Source of the DNA: Ailanthus altissimus
Lineage: Eukaryota; Streptophyta; Magnoliopsida; Sapindales; Simaroubaceae
Assembly: GCA_946807835.1 (NCBI GenBank)
Contig: OX327686.1
Location: 11,160,001 to 11,224,000, forward strand
Direction: 5' to 3'
Length of the DNA: 64,000 bases
The position numbers were made by a program, and so were the translations under genes. The notes under the pieces were generated by a model. The model did not search any database. It saw only the letters and a list, made by a program, of their open reading frames with translations, and was not told the DNA's origin. This document shows positions 11,763-23,040 of the stretch, piece after piece (the stretch's first letter is position 1; every line of letters starts with the position of its first letter).

Positions 11763-12392
11763 ATTATTCAAAAGACCTCTGTCCGTTAGTGTTTACCATT
11801 TCTTTTGACAGAGATATGGGCAATATGGTACTTAGCCCCTATGTTCACTTTCCAATCTCAAAAAAAAGAAGAAACAAATCAATTTTTTCTTCTTTTCCGG
11901 CTCCTTTATTCTTCTTCTTCTTTTCTAAAATTAATTAAGTTCAATAGTAATTTTTAAATGGATCATCAGTTCTAAATTCATTAAAGTAAAATATTAGTTT
12001 TCTTTATTAAAAAAAACCTTAAAATTCAACCTAGCATGTCCTCAAAATTAGAATCCAATTTCACATATTCTCCAACAAACATCAAATTTACTTCAAATTT
12101 AATTTTTTATTTTTTCTAAAAACAATTTGTTTACAGGAAGAAGATGAAGAAAATTCGAATCTGATTTGCAGGAAGAAGAAGAAGAAGTCAATTTCTGATT
12201 TTTTTTTTTTTTGTAGAAAAAATCTAATTTGCAGAAAAATTCGAATCTGATTTTTTGATTTTATTTCTCACAAAATCAGTTTCTTGAAGAAATTGTGGAG
12301 GAAGAAAAATAGTATATTGTATGTAATGCTTGGTGAGTATTTGTCTTTTGATGATAACAATCTTGTGGCAATACTAGAAGAAGAACTCAGAC

Positions 12393-12720
12393 CTTGTAGC
12401 ATCTATCTCAGTGTCAAACAAACCCAAATACATGTACCTGAAAAATGGATTCAACATTAAAATTTTAGAAGTAGAAGCAGTGAGCAAATGAAACAAAAAA
12501 AGACATAAAAGACAAATTAAGAACTAAGATTGGAAAAGAATTTATGACATGGGAATGTAAGCTTTTACTTTTTGCCTAAACATGAGCCCATTCGAGCTTC
12601 CCAGTGCAACTCCACCCCTTTATATTTAGAGCTATCTCGAGGAAAATAGTGCTTTGTCGGCGAAGTACATGAACAAATTCTTCTTTGGTTAGGTTGCTCA
12701 TCTGTTATCATACATCACAT
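12393..12720 (-). pseudogene. AP2/TOE-type transcription factor gene fragment with intron
   Basis: Read on the minus strand. The first exon part (12720-12569) gives MSNLTKEEFVHVLRRQST, then after a 1-base frame shift SSKYKGVELH, WEARMG and LGKK. This is the linker and first AP2 DNA-binding domain of the APETALA2/TOE group; four residues (KCGR in the family) are missing before WEARMG. A 131-base intron with GTAAAAG donor and TTTTTCAG acceptor (12568-12438) interrupts the LGKK-YMYLG junction, where related genes also have one. The second exon (12437-12393) gives YMYLGLFDTEIDAT and ends at an AGGT donor. Stops, the frameshift and missing parts make it a non-functional fragment. The retained intron shows it was copied from genomic DNA, not mRNA. 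Confidence 0.85.
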
Positions 12721-13051
12721 AGATTTTGGGTGTTTGGAATGTAAATGAATTAAATAAACCCACACTCAAGATTTAATTTTATAATTAATACTAAGAAATT
12801 ATTGGGAAGTAAGAAAAAAAAAAGACGAAGATGAAAAGGGTGATAATGATATGCTGTACAGAGCAGAGAGAAATTGATGAATATAAAGATGATGATGATG
12901 ATGACATGGCGTGTTTCTTTTTGAAATGTCTTCTCTATTTTTTTTTTAAAAATAAAGAAATAAAGGTAAAATAATAATTTTAGCTGTTCAAAAAAATTCT
13001 GTTCAAATAAACGGTATATATTAATAGATGGGAGTTTTTTAAATAATTTCA

Positions 13052-13105
13052 AACTATGGGGTGTTTAAGGCACTTGTGCCAAATTAAGGGTATTTAGGAG
13101 TTTTT
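13052..13105 (-). repeat. Right terminal inverted repeat
   Basis: Partner of the left repeat at 11709-11762. On the plus strand it reads GGGGTGTTTAAGGCACTTGT, then GCCAAATTAAGGGTATTT. Confidence 0.75.
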
Positions 13106-13962
13106 ATTTATCTTTTATTTAAATTGTTATCAATTTAGAATATTTTTCATTATGTCAATTTTTGTATTTTAGTCATAATTTTCATGTATTATCTTTTTTT
13201 TATAGATTAAAAATTTAATGTTTATATAAAAAGTCACTTTTTATAGTTGTTATTTATAATAGAAATATAAAGATTATAATTTATCTAACATCTCTAAGTT
13301 GAAAATATAAGATACAACCATCAAATAACAATTTACCAGAGAAGATATATGTTTGCTAAATGTCTTAAATATTTTATTAAAGCGCGTTATTGTAATCTAG
13401 TGTCAGTAATAGTTAATAATGTTAATTTGAATCTGAAAGAAAGCAGTTCAAAAATGCTAGAAAACTAAAAGTGTGAAGACACCATAATTGACTTAGTGAA
13501 AGGAGTTGAAAGAAAAAGATATCCGCTTGTAACAAAGTTGCACGGGTTAAGGCAATGCAATAATATTATTTCCACGAGGTGGTCAAGGTCCAGACATGTA
13601 TTTTTTTCATAATTATGTTTCTTAGTTCTTATTTTAGTCAGTTTATCATAGTTGTTTAGCAGGCCACATTCTGGATTTTCTCAGGTAAATTGTCCTTTAA
13701 TATATGTACCATTCTCGATTTTTACGACACGTTCATGAAAAAATTTATATGTATATGATTTCATTTACTATAAATTGTAACAACTAACCGCCACCAACCA
13801 GCAAATCGGTCTTGGCTTAAGCACAAGCATTATTGTCTCATACAAACAGAAGAATGGATACCATTTGAAAACAAAATAACTTGCATTGGGACGGAGACCA
13901 AAGTGTTTCCATTTGAGTGCTTCTTATAAGATCACTTGTTTAGAATCTGATCCCACAAACAC
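13106..13962. other. Upstream region of the PMEI-like gene
   Basis: AT-rich and without coding motifs. It probably holds the promoter of the gene at 13963. TATA-like motifs occur at about 13768 (CTATAAATT) and 13921 (CTTATAAG), but the transcription start cannot be decided from sequence alone. Confidence 0.4.
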
Positions 13963-14523
13963 ATGAATATGGCTTCATGCAAAGCTTTCACTGTAGCTAT
14001 GGTTATTTTTTGGTTGACGGGTTCAGTTTTCCTTCTGGGTTCATCTACAAGGCTAACAGATCGCCAAGAAGATTTGGTTTCTGCTGCATGCAATAATACT
14101 CTTTACTTTGAGCTATGCTTAATATCATTAAGATCAGATCCTCGAAGTGGAACATCTGATCTCAGAGGCCTGGCTAATATTGCCCTAAATGTAAGTCTTG
14201 TACATGGAGTTGAAACCCTAGACTATATCAATTATTTGAAGACCAATGCAGGTAGTGACCCGAAAAACAACATTAAATGCTTGATTGATTGCATTGAAGA
14301 ATATGGAGATGCTGTTCAAAATCTTCAAGATTCAATTCAAGCTCTAAGGATTAGAGATTATTACAAAGTAAACGTGCTGGTCTCTGCTGCAATGACAGAT
14401 TCTGACACGTGCGAGGAGGGATTTAAAGAGAGAGCAGATAATCAGTCTCCGTTAACTGAGAGAAATGAGTATTTCTATAAATTGTCTAGTAATTTTCTAG
14501 CAATTACCAATCTTTTGTTTTAG
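13963..14523 (+). CDS. Pectin methylesterase/invertase inhibitor-like protein
   Basis: Secreted four-helix inhibitor of the PMEI/invertase-inhibitor family, which binds pectin methylesterase or acid invertase in the cell wall or vacuole. The 186-residue product is a normal length. Residues 1-28 form a hydrophobic signal peptide. Family cysteines are present: C43 and C52 (first disulfide hairpin) and C110 and C150 (second disulfide), with C106 as an extra cysteine. CIEEYGDAV (110-118) matches the family CxExYxDA motif and DSDTCEEGF (146-154) the DxxTCxxGF motif. It is a single exon, common in the family. Two in-frame ATGs lie six bases apart (13963, 13969); I take the first. It is the only intact-looking host gene in the window. 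Which enzyme it inhibits cannot be told from sequence. Confidence 0.88.
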   Translation: MNMASCKAFTVAMVIFWLTGSVFLLGSSTRLTDRQEDLVSAACNNTLYFELCLISLRSDPRSGTSDLRGLANIALNVSLVHGVETLDYINYLKTNAGSDPKNNIKCLIDCIEEYGDAVQNLQDSIQALRIRDYYKVNVLVSAAMTDSDTCEEGFKERADNQSPLTERNEYFYKLSSNFLAITNLLF

Positions 14524-15268
14524 TGTACTATTTTCCAAGGATGTGACACCATTTAATGTTAAAGTGTTCATTAATTGACATTAAAAATCACGGCATAAAA
14601 ATTATATATATTGGATTTAAATTTTCTTCTATTTTTTTTCTCTTTGTTTATACATAATGTTTTAAAATCTAAAATTGTGGCATTAATAACATTATACAGC
14701 TAAAAGAATTTTTTTTTTTACTTAAATAATGATTATTTAACTCACTGTTTTCGCCGAAAAATCTACCCAAAAAGAAAAATCCTCTCTTTAGCGAAGTAAT
14801 TTTCTCATCACAATTGACAATGTACCAAATCAGAAATCCAAAAATGTTCGCCCATCAAGAAAATCTCTCATGTCATGCGGTGACTTTGAGCTCAAGTAGA
14901 AGATTAAGGAGGTAGAAGATTAAGGAGGTAGACATCCATCAGATTCCTATTACAAATGTCTTTTTGATAGGAGAAGATACTAAAGACATGAGCAACGTAT
15001 AAATGACAGAGAGCCTCTGATCTGACAAACTGAAGCCTGTTTAGTTGGATGGAGTAGAAAAATAATACGAACACATCCTATTCAATACTTCCTAGTTTAC
15101 TTTAGGTGGTTTATTTATGATAGTTTGAAAATATAGAAAATCTAATTGGTACGATCGACTGGATGTAAATTTACTGCCTTTACTTCATTTATCGTTCAAT
15201 AATATTTCTTTGACTTTCACGCCACCTATCATTCAATAATATCGCCTAAGAGTTTATGGTCCTGAAGT
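14524..15268. other. Downstream intergenic stretch
   Basis: No gene recognised. It includes the 3' flank of the PMEI-like gene and a small perfect tandem duplication of 16 bases at 14896-14911 and 14912-14927 (GTAGAAGATTAAGGAG). Confidence 0.5.
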
Positions 15269-15610
15269 TGTTCGTATCAATTTTAAAGAGTGAATAGTAA
15301 ATATTGATATTCTACGGAAAGAATTTGATATTTGAATAAAAATTTCGAGACAGTGTTTTTCCAATTGATAATTAGCCGATACAATTACAAGAGTTATACA
15401 CATTTTAAAGAATAAGATAAATATTGATCAATTTAATCTTTAACTCAATCCTGATCATTGTCTTGTATTTTAAGTTAACTATATCACAACTAAATACATA
15501 AGTACCAATGATTGTATTTCTACTTAAACTCTGAGATGGACATTGCTGCTAAGCTGTTGGAGTCTTCATTATTGATGTAGTCTTTATTGTTAAGCTGTTG
15601 TTCTCTAACA
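15269..15610 (-). repeat. Copia 3' LTR
   Basis: On the minus strand the LTR starts TGTTAGAGAACAACAG right after a purine-rich tract (GAGCTTGCAGGGGCA) and ends GATACGAACA, so it has TG...CA ends and a length of 342 bases. It follows the copia pol relic in the correct order. No matching 5' LTR is in the window. Confidence 0.7.
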
Positions 15611-17335
15611 TGCCCCTGCAAGCTCATATGTGTATCATGGACATTCAGCTTGTTTTTGAAATAGTGATATTGGCCATGGGAGAGAGATTTAATAAAAATG
15701 TTTACAACTTGTTCTTTAGATGGAAGATATTGTAGCTCAAATCTTTGTTGGTTAACTTGTCTCTGATTAAGTGAATGTCAATCTCCACATGCATAGCTCT
15801 TTCATAGTGAATTGGATTAGTAGCCAAGACTATTACATTAACATTATCACAATAAAGTTTTTGAGAGCAGAAGAGCTGAATTCTCATTTTAGAGAGTACT
15901 GAAACGACCCAGCATAATTCTACTGCACAATGAGTAGTGCCCTATATTCAGATTCACAAATAGATCTTGCTACAATAGTTTACTTCTTTGAAGACCATGA
16001 AATTATGCTATCGTCAAACTATACACAGTAGCCACCAACAAACTTCTTATCTATTGTATCACAGCCCCAGTCTGCATCACTGTATACAGATAATGCAAGT
16101 TGTCACTGATAATGAAAAGTAGACCATAACCAATTATCCCTTTAAGATGTCTCAATAATCTCTTACATACTTGCCAATGAAGAATATATGGACTTTCTAT
16201 GAATTTGATTAATTTATTGACTGCAAATGTTATATCTAGTTTAGTACAGGTAGATATCGCAGTGCTCCTATTATACTCCTATACAACTTAGGATTTCAGA
16301 ATTCATTGCTTGAAGTTTTGACAAGTTTTTTATCTATAATTATAGGGTTTTAGTAGTGTCTATTGCTTGAGACAATTTCATCCCTATTAGTGACTTCTAT
16401 TCCAAGGAAATAATGCAAAGTGCCAAGCTCTTTGAGGGTGAAACAATTGTTTCACTCAGTGATTACTTGTGGTATAGTTGCAACATCACTACCTGTTATC
16501 AATATGTCATCAACATATACAAGCATATAAAGAATATAACCATTTTGATGTTTGATATATAAAATAGTATCTGATTTAGAATTCCTCAAGCCCCAACTAG
16601 CTAAGGCTCCTTTTAATTTATCAAACCAAGCTCAAAGGGCTTGTTTAAGACCAATCTACATCTTCCTAATGTACCATCTGACTTGTAATTCACTTTGTAC
16701 ATCCATTTGTTGCCAACTCGCTTGTAAGCATTAAAGAATGGAACAAGTTCCCAAATCTTGTAATTCACAAGATCCTAATATTATGCTTCCATAGCCTTCT
16801 TCTAATTTGTATTTTCTAATGCTTTCTATTAAAGTAGGGATTTCTTATGAATTAGAAACAATGGAAATAGTGGAGCTAAGATATGTTTAGGGCTTGAAAA
16901 TGCTAACTTTGGCTTTTGTGATCATAAGGTACACTGATATGGTTGGTAACTCAGTTTAAGTTACAGTTAACCTATTACTTGAACTGATTTTTGATTAATT
17001 AATACTTTAGGCAGGATTTGAGTTTGATCAATGTTCAAGAGTAGTTGCTAAATTTGATGAGATGGAACTAAAGATTGTTTAGAGGGATCAATGGTAAATG
17101 TTGCTAGTTCAAGTACTATTTGAGGACTGGTTTGTCCCGTCTTTCTCAAAAGTTTAACTTCTGAAGATTCAAAACATTCAGAAATAAAGAGTAGAGGCTA
17201 AGCAATATATTGTAAGTGAACTTGAACTCAAAATTTGAATGAAATTGATGATATTTTCTAAAAGGAAACTCAGACTCAGCAAAGGTGACATGCCTAGCAA
17301 TCTATACATGACTTGATCCACTCAAACACTTATAT
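15611..17335 (-). pseudogene. Ty1/copia pol relic (integrase end, RT, RNase H)
   Basis: Minus-strand copia polyprotein in broken frames. Near 17335-17240 it reads HKGYKCLSGSSHV and IARHVTFAESEFPF, the integrase C-terminal domain. Near 16740-16690 it shows the RT start (NKWMYKVNYKSDGTLG in mixed frames). At about 16525 it has LVYVDDILITGS with the catalytic YVDD intact. Near 16090-15900 the RNase H reads SDADWGCDTIDKK, ISWSSKK and SESEYRAL-like sequence. It ends with FKNKLNVHDT before the LTR at 15610. Many stops and frameshifts make it inactive. Upstream gag and protease are absent. Confidence 0.8.
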
Positions 17336-17339
17336 CCTT

Positions 17340-18400
17340 TATGACTCTTGTTGGGATTTGTGCTCATGTGCCATTCAAATTTTTGTATGAATACTATATT
17401 TTCATACTTATGCAATAAATAAATATTTCATCAAATTACTAATTATTTCTTATAAGGTAAGATGCTTGTAACATTTCAGACATTAAATTAATTTGAAGGA
17501 GTTTAGATTAGATCTAAAGAGTTAGACTCTTGTCTGAAATAGGACAAAGACTTGAGAATAGACTTGGGAATAGAGATATACACTGATCTATTTTCACTAA
17601 CCTAGGGTCTGTCGAGTGGAATCAATTAATATAGATTAGTGTATATCTATATTTGGATAATCCAGATGGTTAATCTTAGTGACCATAAGCTTAGTAGAAG
17701 TTCGTATAGATATACAGGCATTGAGTGAGGACTGGGTACTGAACAAAACTCAATGGAAGGTCTTCTCGAGTTAAGTAGTATTCGTGTTCCTTTGACTTAA
17801 GCACCACGATGGGCTTTATGAGTGATCTACCATACTTAGGTTCCACACATGTCAGAAACCTTTCATAATTTAACCGTTGGGTGTAGCTAGGTATAGTCTA
17901 TACTTATGGAGTTTGGTGTGTACAGATATGAGATTCGCTAACTCATATGAGTGGGTTAAATATTTAGATGCTCTAATATTGTATTCTAAGAAGTCTTATA
18001 GCTATAAAATTAAACCCGGGTAAGAGTTTCCCATGGTATAAACAATATCGTAAAGAAATTTATAGATATTATTTTTCTGAATACGAATCAAAGAGATAAA
18101 TTTACGGTTCAGCAATAGGAGACATGATGGTATTGATTTATATCTTCGCTCTTTCAGAATATATATGACGGAAAAATTATACAAATATGGATTAACCTCA
18201 ACTTATATGGTTCAACTAAGTATTTTGTATTATCCATAACGTGTGTATGGGAGGCATCGGTTATAGGCTTACGAAAATATCCCATGAGACAAAATAGGTG
18301 TGAATCTAAGGAGTCTCACTATATGAAGTGTACTCGTTGAGCAAGTGGATAGCATACTAGATCGAATTATTTGATCTGAGAAGTTTTTAAAAAATATGAA
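17340..18400 (+). repeat. LTR-retrotransposon-like non-coding sequence
   Basis: The border with the copia relic is abrupt at TGTTGGGATTTGTGCTCATG (17349), a copia-like LTR start. The rest is non-coding, and I could not find an end or a partner copy. Probably part of a non-autonomous LTR element. Confidence 0.35.
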
Positions 18401-18404
18401 TTTG

Positions 18405-18840
18405 TTCCAGTGTCTCTTAGGGAGTAGCTTAGATTTAAGTATTAAACCTAAGATTATGCCAAGTGAGACTTATCACTTTTATCTACTTAGTGTATGCCTC
18501 AAATTGTGCCAATAATTTTATGGGAACTAAATTTGACTTTGGTTGAAATAGCTATCATTTAAAATGAAATAATTATTGTTTTATTTAAATTAAATCAATC
18601 GGCCATTTATTTATTTCAGAGTCTCTCAGAGAATAGCTAAGGTTTAAGTGTTAAACTTAAGATTGTGCCAAATAAGACTTGACATTCTTTATTTACCTAT
18701 TATATGCCTCAAAATATGCCAATAATTTGTAAATGCACTAAATATGGCATTGATAAATATAGTAATGAAACAATTGTTGTTTCATTATATATATATATAT
18801 ATATATGTATATTATTTGGCCATTGTTGTATTTAAATGAA
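18405..18840. repeat. Tandem duplication with period near 209 bp, plus a TA microsatellite
   Basis: 18410-18545 and 18619-18755 are diverged copies in the same order: GTCTCT, TAGCT, AAGTATTAAACCTAAGATT versus AAGTGTTAAACTTAAGATT, then ATGCCTCAAA and GCCAATAATTT. The second copy also contains a run of TA repeats at 18786-18812. Confidence 0.75.
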
Positions 18841-18967
18841 TTTGATTCATTTAAACAATTTTCCACCACTTGTTTTTATTTGATTGGCCATTTTTAAAAG
18901 CAATGAAATGAATCAAAAGAAAAAAGCATTCAATTACATTCTTTTATTTTGAGATAAAGATCAAATT

Positions 18968-19579
18968 TCATAAATCTTCAGAGGAGGAAATGTCCTCAAT
19001 TACAAAATGATCAATATGGATAGGTACTTTGTCATACCAAATAGTTTTCGAATCTAAATTAAAGGAGCTACGTGCTAGTTCAGGAGTCACTCGATTGGAT
19101 AAGGGATAAATATTGCTAAATAAGCATTGAGAGAAGGATAAGGCAATTGTCATAATGTCATAAAGAATCAAGCCCAGTTCCGAGGCAGAAGTAGAGCTAC
19201 TGATGTCCTGAATGATACCCACAGTATCCGAAACTATCTCGAGAATTGAAATACCTAGCACCCTAGCCAGACGGAGACCACGTAGCAAAGCCAAGGCTTC
19301 AAGAATATCCACAAGAGGCTGCGCATCAATAAGAATGGATGAGGAGGCCAAGACAGCCCTAGAAAAGTCATGTAGCACCACCTCTAGACCGGCCTTGAAA
19401 TGTTTTGATGAAACGCTTGCATTAATATTTAGTTTTATGGAACCTAGCGTAGGGGCTAGCCATAATCTATGTGATGGCCTTGGGATTTCAGAAGTTGGGC
19501 CATGAATACACATCCATTTATTCTTATAGCCTTGCACCCAACTCATCACCTCCGACGCAGTAAAAGCTTTTTGTTCCAA
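18968..19579 (-). pseudogene. LINE ORF2 C-terminal RNase H domain
   Basis: An open frame of 203 codons matching the plant RVT_3 RNase H fold that degrades RNA in RNA-DNA hybrids. GSIKLNINAS replaces the usual KLNxDA, so the first catalytic Asp is Asn. ILEALALLRGL keeps the Glu, and LEIVSDT keeps the second Asp. NRVTPELAR replaces the usual NxxAHxLA, so His is Pro. Two of the key residues are therefore lost although the frame is open. It is the 3' end of the LINE, not an independent gene. The stop lies just before the A-rich end. Confidence 0.8.
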
Positions 19580-20325
19580 AATGAATTGATTTTTGATAAA
19601 CCAAAGTCTTTAGAAAAGTATTAGAAGAAACTCAAAATCCTCAGAAGGTAGGCTTGCCCAGCAGTCAATCAAAAAATCCAACATGGGTGTATTATGAAAA
19701 ATACAAATTCCATGCATGAGAAGGCATGATTAGCGGACTCTCTTTAATACATCACAAAGCCATAGCGTGTGAATGGTGTTCTCTGCTTTTTTAACACAGC
19801 GACCATAAGAGTCATCAATAGGGACATGATGTCTTCTGAGGTTAAAGAAGGTAGGGATCCAATTATGAGACATTCTTCAAACAAAGTGTTTGATCTTTTG
19901 GGAAAGCTTCAAACTCCATAGGGCCTACCACCAATTGTGGGTAACGCCATTACAGGTGCTAAGTGAGACATGGTTAGGAGCATGTGAAAGCCAATAACCA
20001 CTCTTAAGATAGTATTGTCCGTGTTTGTCATAATGCCACATTACTGAATCACTGAGGTGGTTCTAAGAGTGCGAACGTGGAATGCTTAAGATAAGATTGC
20101 ATTCTTCTTTCAAGAATGAGTTCCGTATAATCTCTCGATTCCAATGTCCTGAAGGGAGAAGCAGATCTGCCACTAGTGCATGTTCTGGCAGAATATGAGA
20201 GAATAAAGGTCTAAAAGAGATAGGGCGAGGGAGCCATTGGTCGTAGTATACTGAGACTGAAGAGTCATCACCAATTTACCAACGAATTCCATTTAAAAGT
20301 AATTTTCGGCCCATAGAATGCTTTT
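19580..20325 (-). pseudogene. LINE ORF2 zf-RVT region, broken
   Basis: Minus-strand reading near 19930-19730 gives WSLKLSQKIKHF, then NLRRHHVPIDDSYGRCVKKA and TIHTLWLCDVLKRVR in nearly one frame, the zinc-binding zf-RVT domain that follows RT in plant L1 elements. The rest has stops. Confidence 0.75.
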
Positions 20326-21660
20326 CTAAACAAACAAATCAGAGTGTTTAGGAAACGCCTGTAAGAATGAGGAGTTTAGGAAGTATATATTTTGGAGAGT
20401 TCTTTCCAATAGAGAGTCTGGGTTAGCAATTACACGCCACCCCTGTTTAGCCAAAATAACTTGGTTGAAGAAGTTCAAATCCCTGAAACCGAGCCCTTCA
20501 TCCTTCTTGTGGCGGCATAAGACTTCCCAAGAACACCAATGTACCTTCCTTTTGTTTTCGTCGCCACCCCAAAAAGAATCTGGCACAAAGTCTATGAATC
20601 TCTCTGGTAAAACTCATAGGAAGCCTAAAAAAATTCATTACATAAGATGGGATTGCCTGTATCACTGCTTTAATAAGCACTTTTCGCCCGCCACTTGAAA
20701 AGATATGCTTCTTCCACCCCCTCAGTTTATTATATATTCTTTCTTTAATGGTCGCGAACAGATTCTACTTGTTATTGCTGCAGACACAAGGGAGACCCAG
20801 ATATTTACTATAGTGAGGAACCAGAGAGACACCAAGATATTAGGATAAGTGAGACGCAGACACCCTCGGAATAGACCTGCCAAAACACACAGCTAATTTT
20901 TTATAGTTAATTAGCTGACCAAAAGCCCCTTCATAGGACCGCAAAATCTCTCGTACTGAGTTACAATCATTCCATGATGCTCTAATAATAATATGGCTAT
21001 CATCAGCAAAGAGTATGTGGGATATGGTTGGGCTCGATCTCCCATATTTCAGCCCATGTAGAGCCCCATGTTGCTCAACTGAATTGAGGATGGCAGAGAG
21101 GCCTTCAGCAAAAATGAGAAATAAATATAGGATAGAGGATCACCTTGGCGATGGCCCAAAAAAGAAGAGATATAACCATGCGTCATACCATTTATAACTA
21201 GAGAGTAGGAAACCAAACAGATACATCGATGGATCATTAGGCACCAGCTATTGGGGAAGCCCAACCTACGCATTATAGCCAACAAAAAGGGCCACTCTAC
21301 ACGATCATAAGCCTTAGACCTGTCCAATTTCAAGGCCATATAATTCTCACCAGAGAATTTATTTCTTTTAATAGCATGGAGACATTTAAACCCAATTATT
21401 GCATTATTAGTGATTAGGCGTCCTGGGATGAACGCGCTTTGGGACTCTGACGCCACCTCATTCATAACACATCGTAATCTGTTAGTTATCATTTTCGAGA
21501 TGATCTTGTACAAGATATTACAAAGGCTGATGGGACAGAAATCTGGGCATAGCTTAGGCTCAATGACTTTAGGGATTAAGGAGATGAGTGTTTCGTTAGC
21601 CTTTCCAATATTATCGCAATTATTAAGAAAGCCCAAGCAAATGCTGCAAATAGATAAGCC
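20326..21660 (-). pseudogene. LINE ORF2 reverse transcriptase domain, broken
   Basis: Starts with LISLIPKVIEPKLCPDFCPI and YKIISKMITNRLR; SQSAFIPGRLITNNAI follows. The fingers motif reads ALKLDRSKAYDRVEW. The usual GLRQGDPLSP is GHRQGDPLSY. The catalytic box ILFADDS near 21020-21000 is intact in a shifted frame. Downstream motifs KAVIQAIPSYVMNFFRLP and WCSWEVLCRHKKDEGLGFRD belong to the thumb/linker. It shares only moderate similarity with the RT at 3599-4393, so it is a different LINE subfamily. Confidence 0.85.
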
Positions 21661-22752
21661 AACAATATCTTAAAATGTTTGATAAAATAAAGTTGACATA
21701 TTATCTTCCCCTGGAGTTTTAGTATGATGCATCTAATAGACAGCAGAGTAGATTTCCTTTGCTTGAAAATGGGTTTACAGCCACTTGTGGTTCTGCTCAG
21801 ATAGTTGTCGCCCCACACAAGAGACAACAGAGTCAATTTCTGATTTAAAAGGGGTTGGATGTCATGAAAATATTTGAGAAATACTCATAAAAAATTCGTG
21901 CAATCTGGTCTGAGTCTGTATGCCAAGTACTATTGCTGCCCATAATCCTCGAGATATGATTCCTTCTTCTGTGCCGAGATGCTTTAAGGTAAAAGAACTG
22001 AGAATTCCTATCCCCTACTTGAATCCACATAACCCTTGATCTTTGTCTCTAATATGTTTCTTCTTTGTATAACAGAGCTTCCAAGGATTTTTGGACTTTT
22101 GTAATGCTCTTCCAAGCTTGTGCATCAACATGTTGGTTCAAGATCCCCAGATACTGCTTTTTCTTCTTTATCTCAGAAGTCAGTCTCCGAAAATGTATTA
22201 GGTTCCATTTTTTGAGCCTATTCCCAATACGTTGTAAGGTTCCATAAATTCCAGCCAAAAAGCCGTATTATGAGACCAACCCTCTGAGATAATCTGTCTA
22301 CACTCATCTTCATCAACCCAGGCTTCCTCAAAATTGAACCTGCGGTGGGGTACCTGAGAAGAGGTATTACCAACCACCGTTCTATGGTCTCCACTATCTA
22401 ACAGTAAGGGGCGGTGATCCGATCCCCAGAAATCCAGGTGTTGCATAAAAGCTTGAGAGAAAAGATTATGCCAAGAGAAAGAGCAGAACATGTGATCAAG
22501 TTTTTCCTGTATAAAAGTGTTGGATTTTTGTTCATTACACCAAGTGAAAGAGGGACCTTTGAAGTGGATCCCTAATAAGTTGCAATCATCAACAGCATTT
22601 CTGAAGATTTGCATAAGGTATAAAGGTCGAGGCAGCCCACCATCTTTTTTAGAATTTGTGAGGATTTCATTAAAATCCCCACCATACACCCATGGTAGGG
22701 AAAAAAGAGAACACAGGTGTCATAAAAGTGTCCAAGAATGGATACGTTGGGG
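21661..22752 (-). pseudogene. LINE ORF2 endonuclease second half and linker
   Basis: Continues the endonuclease beyond the inserted LTR. VYGGDFNEIL, NDGGLPR-like sequence, FTWCNEQKSNTFIQEKLDHM and SDHRPLLL carry the catalytic His-Asp region of the EEP fold. The linker follows with RRFNFEEAWVDEDECRQII and then WIQVGDRNSQFFYLKASRHR, the conserved stretch before RT. There are several stops after position 22198. Confidence 0.8.
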
Positions 22753-22757
22753 TGTAT
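22753..22757. repeat. Target-site duplication of the solo LTR (TGTAT)
   Basis: Identical to 25034-25038 on the other side of the LTR. The 5-bp size is typical of LTR-element integrase. Confidence 0.85.
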
Positions 22758-23040
22758 TGTTGTGTGATTTCTATAACACAAACTAACGCAAGTGCACGTA
22801 TCGCAACAAGTAATAAAGTGATGTGTAGAGTATCGTTCCCACGAGGATTGTGTCCTAAATTAATGCTAAGTAATACGATGTTGGCAACCTAACTTTATTT
22901 AGGCTAATCTAAATGGCAGGGTGAGTTATTGAATTAAAAGCAACTAAATCTAACTAGCTAGATAAATAAAGGAAAAGAGATATCTATGGCAATGGGGCTC
23001 TAGAGACTTGATTTCTCTATATTGTTCCTATGGTCTTTGT

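Larger units (their letters stand above)
11709..13105. mobile_element. MULE-like element with long inverted repeats and host gene cargo (Pack-MULE candidate)
   Basis: A 1.4-kb segment bounded by long, imperfect terminal inverted repeats. The left end contains CCCTTAATTTGGCTCAAGTG and then CTTAAACACCC. The reverse complement of the right end contains CCCTTAATTTGGCACAAGTG and then CTTAAACACCCC. No transposase is present. Inside lies a fragment of an AP2/TOE-type transcription factor gene with a retained intron (12393-12720), plus purine-rich sequence near 12130-12190 and a (GAT)n run near 12888-12904. Long inverted repeats around a genomic host gene fragment are the hallmark of Pack-MULEs. I could not see a clear 9-bp target duplication, so the superfamily is an inference. 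It ends about 860 bases upstream of the PMEI gene. Confidence 0.65.

Noticed and set aside
12750..13052. 100-codon minus-strand frame rich in Phe and Leu
   Set aside because: Composition follows A/T runs and it runs into the inverted repeat of the MULE-like element; no protein motif.
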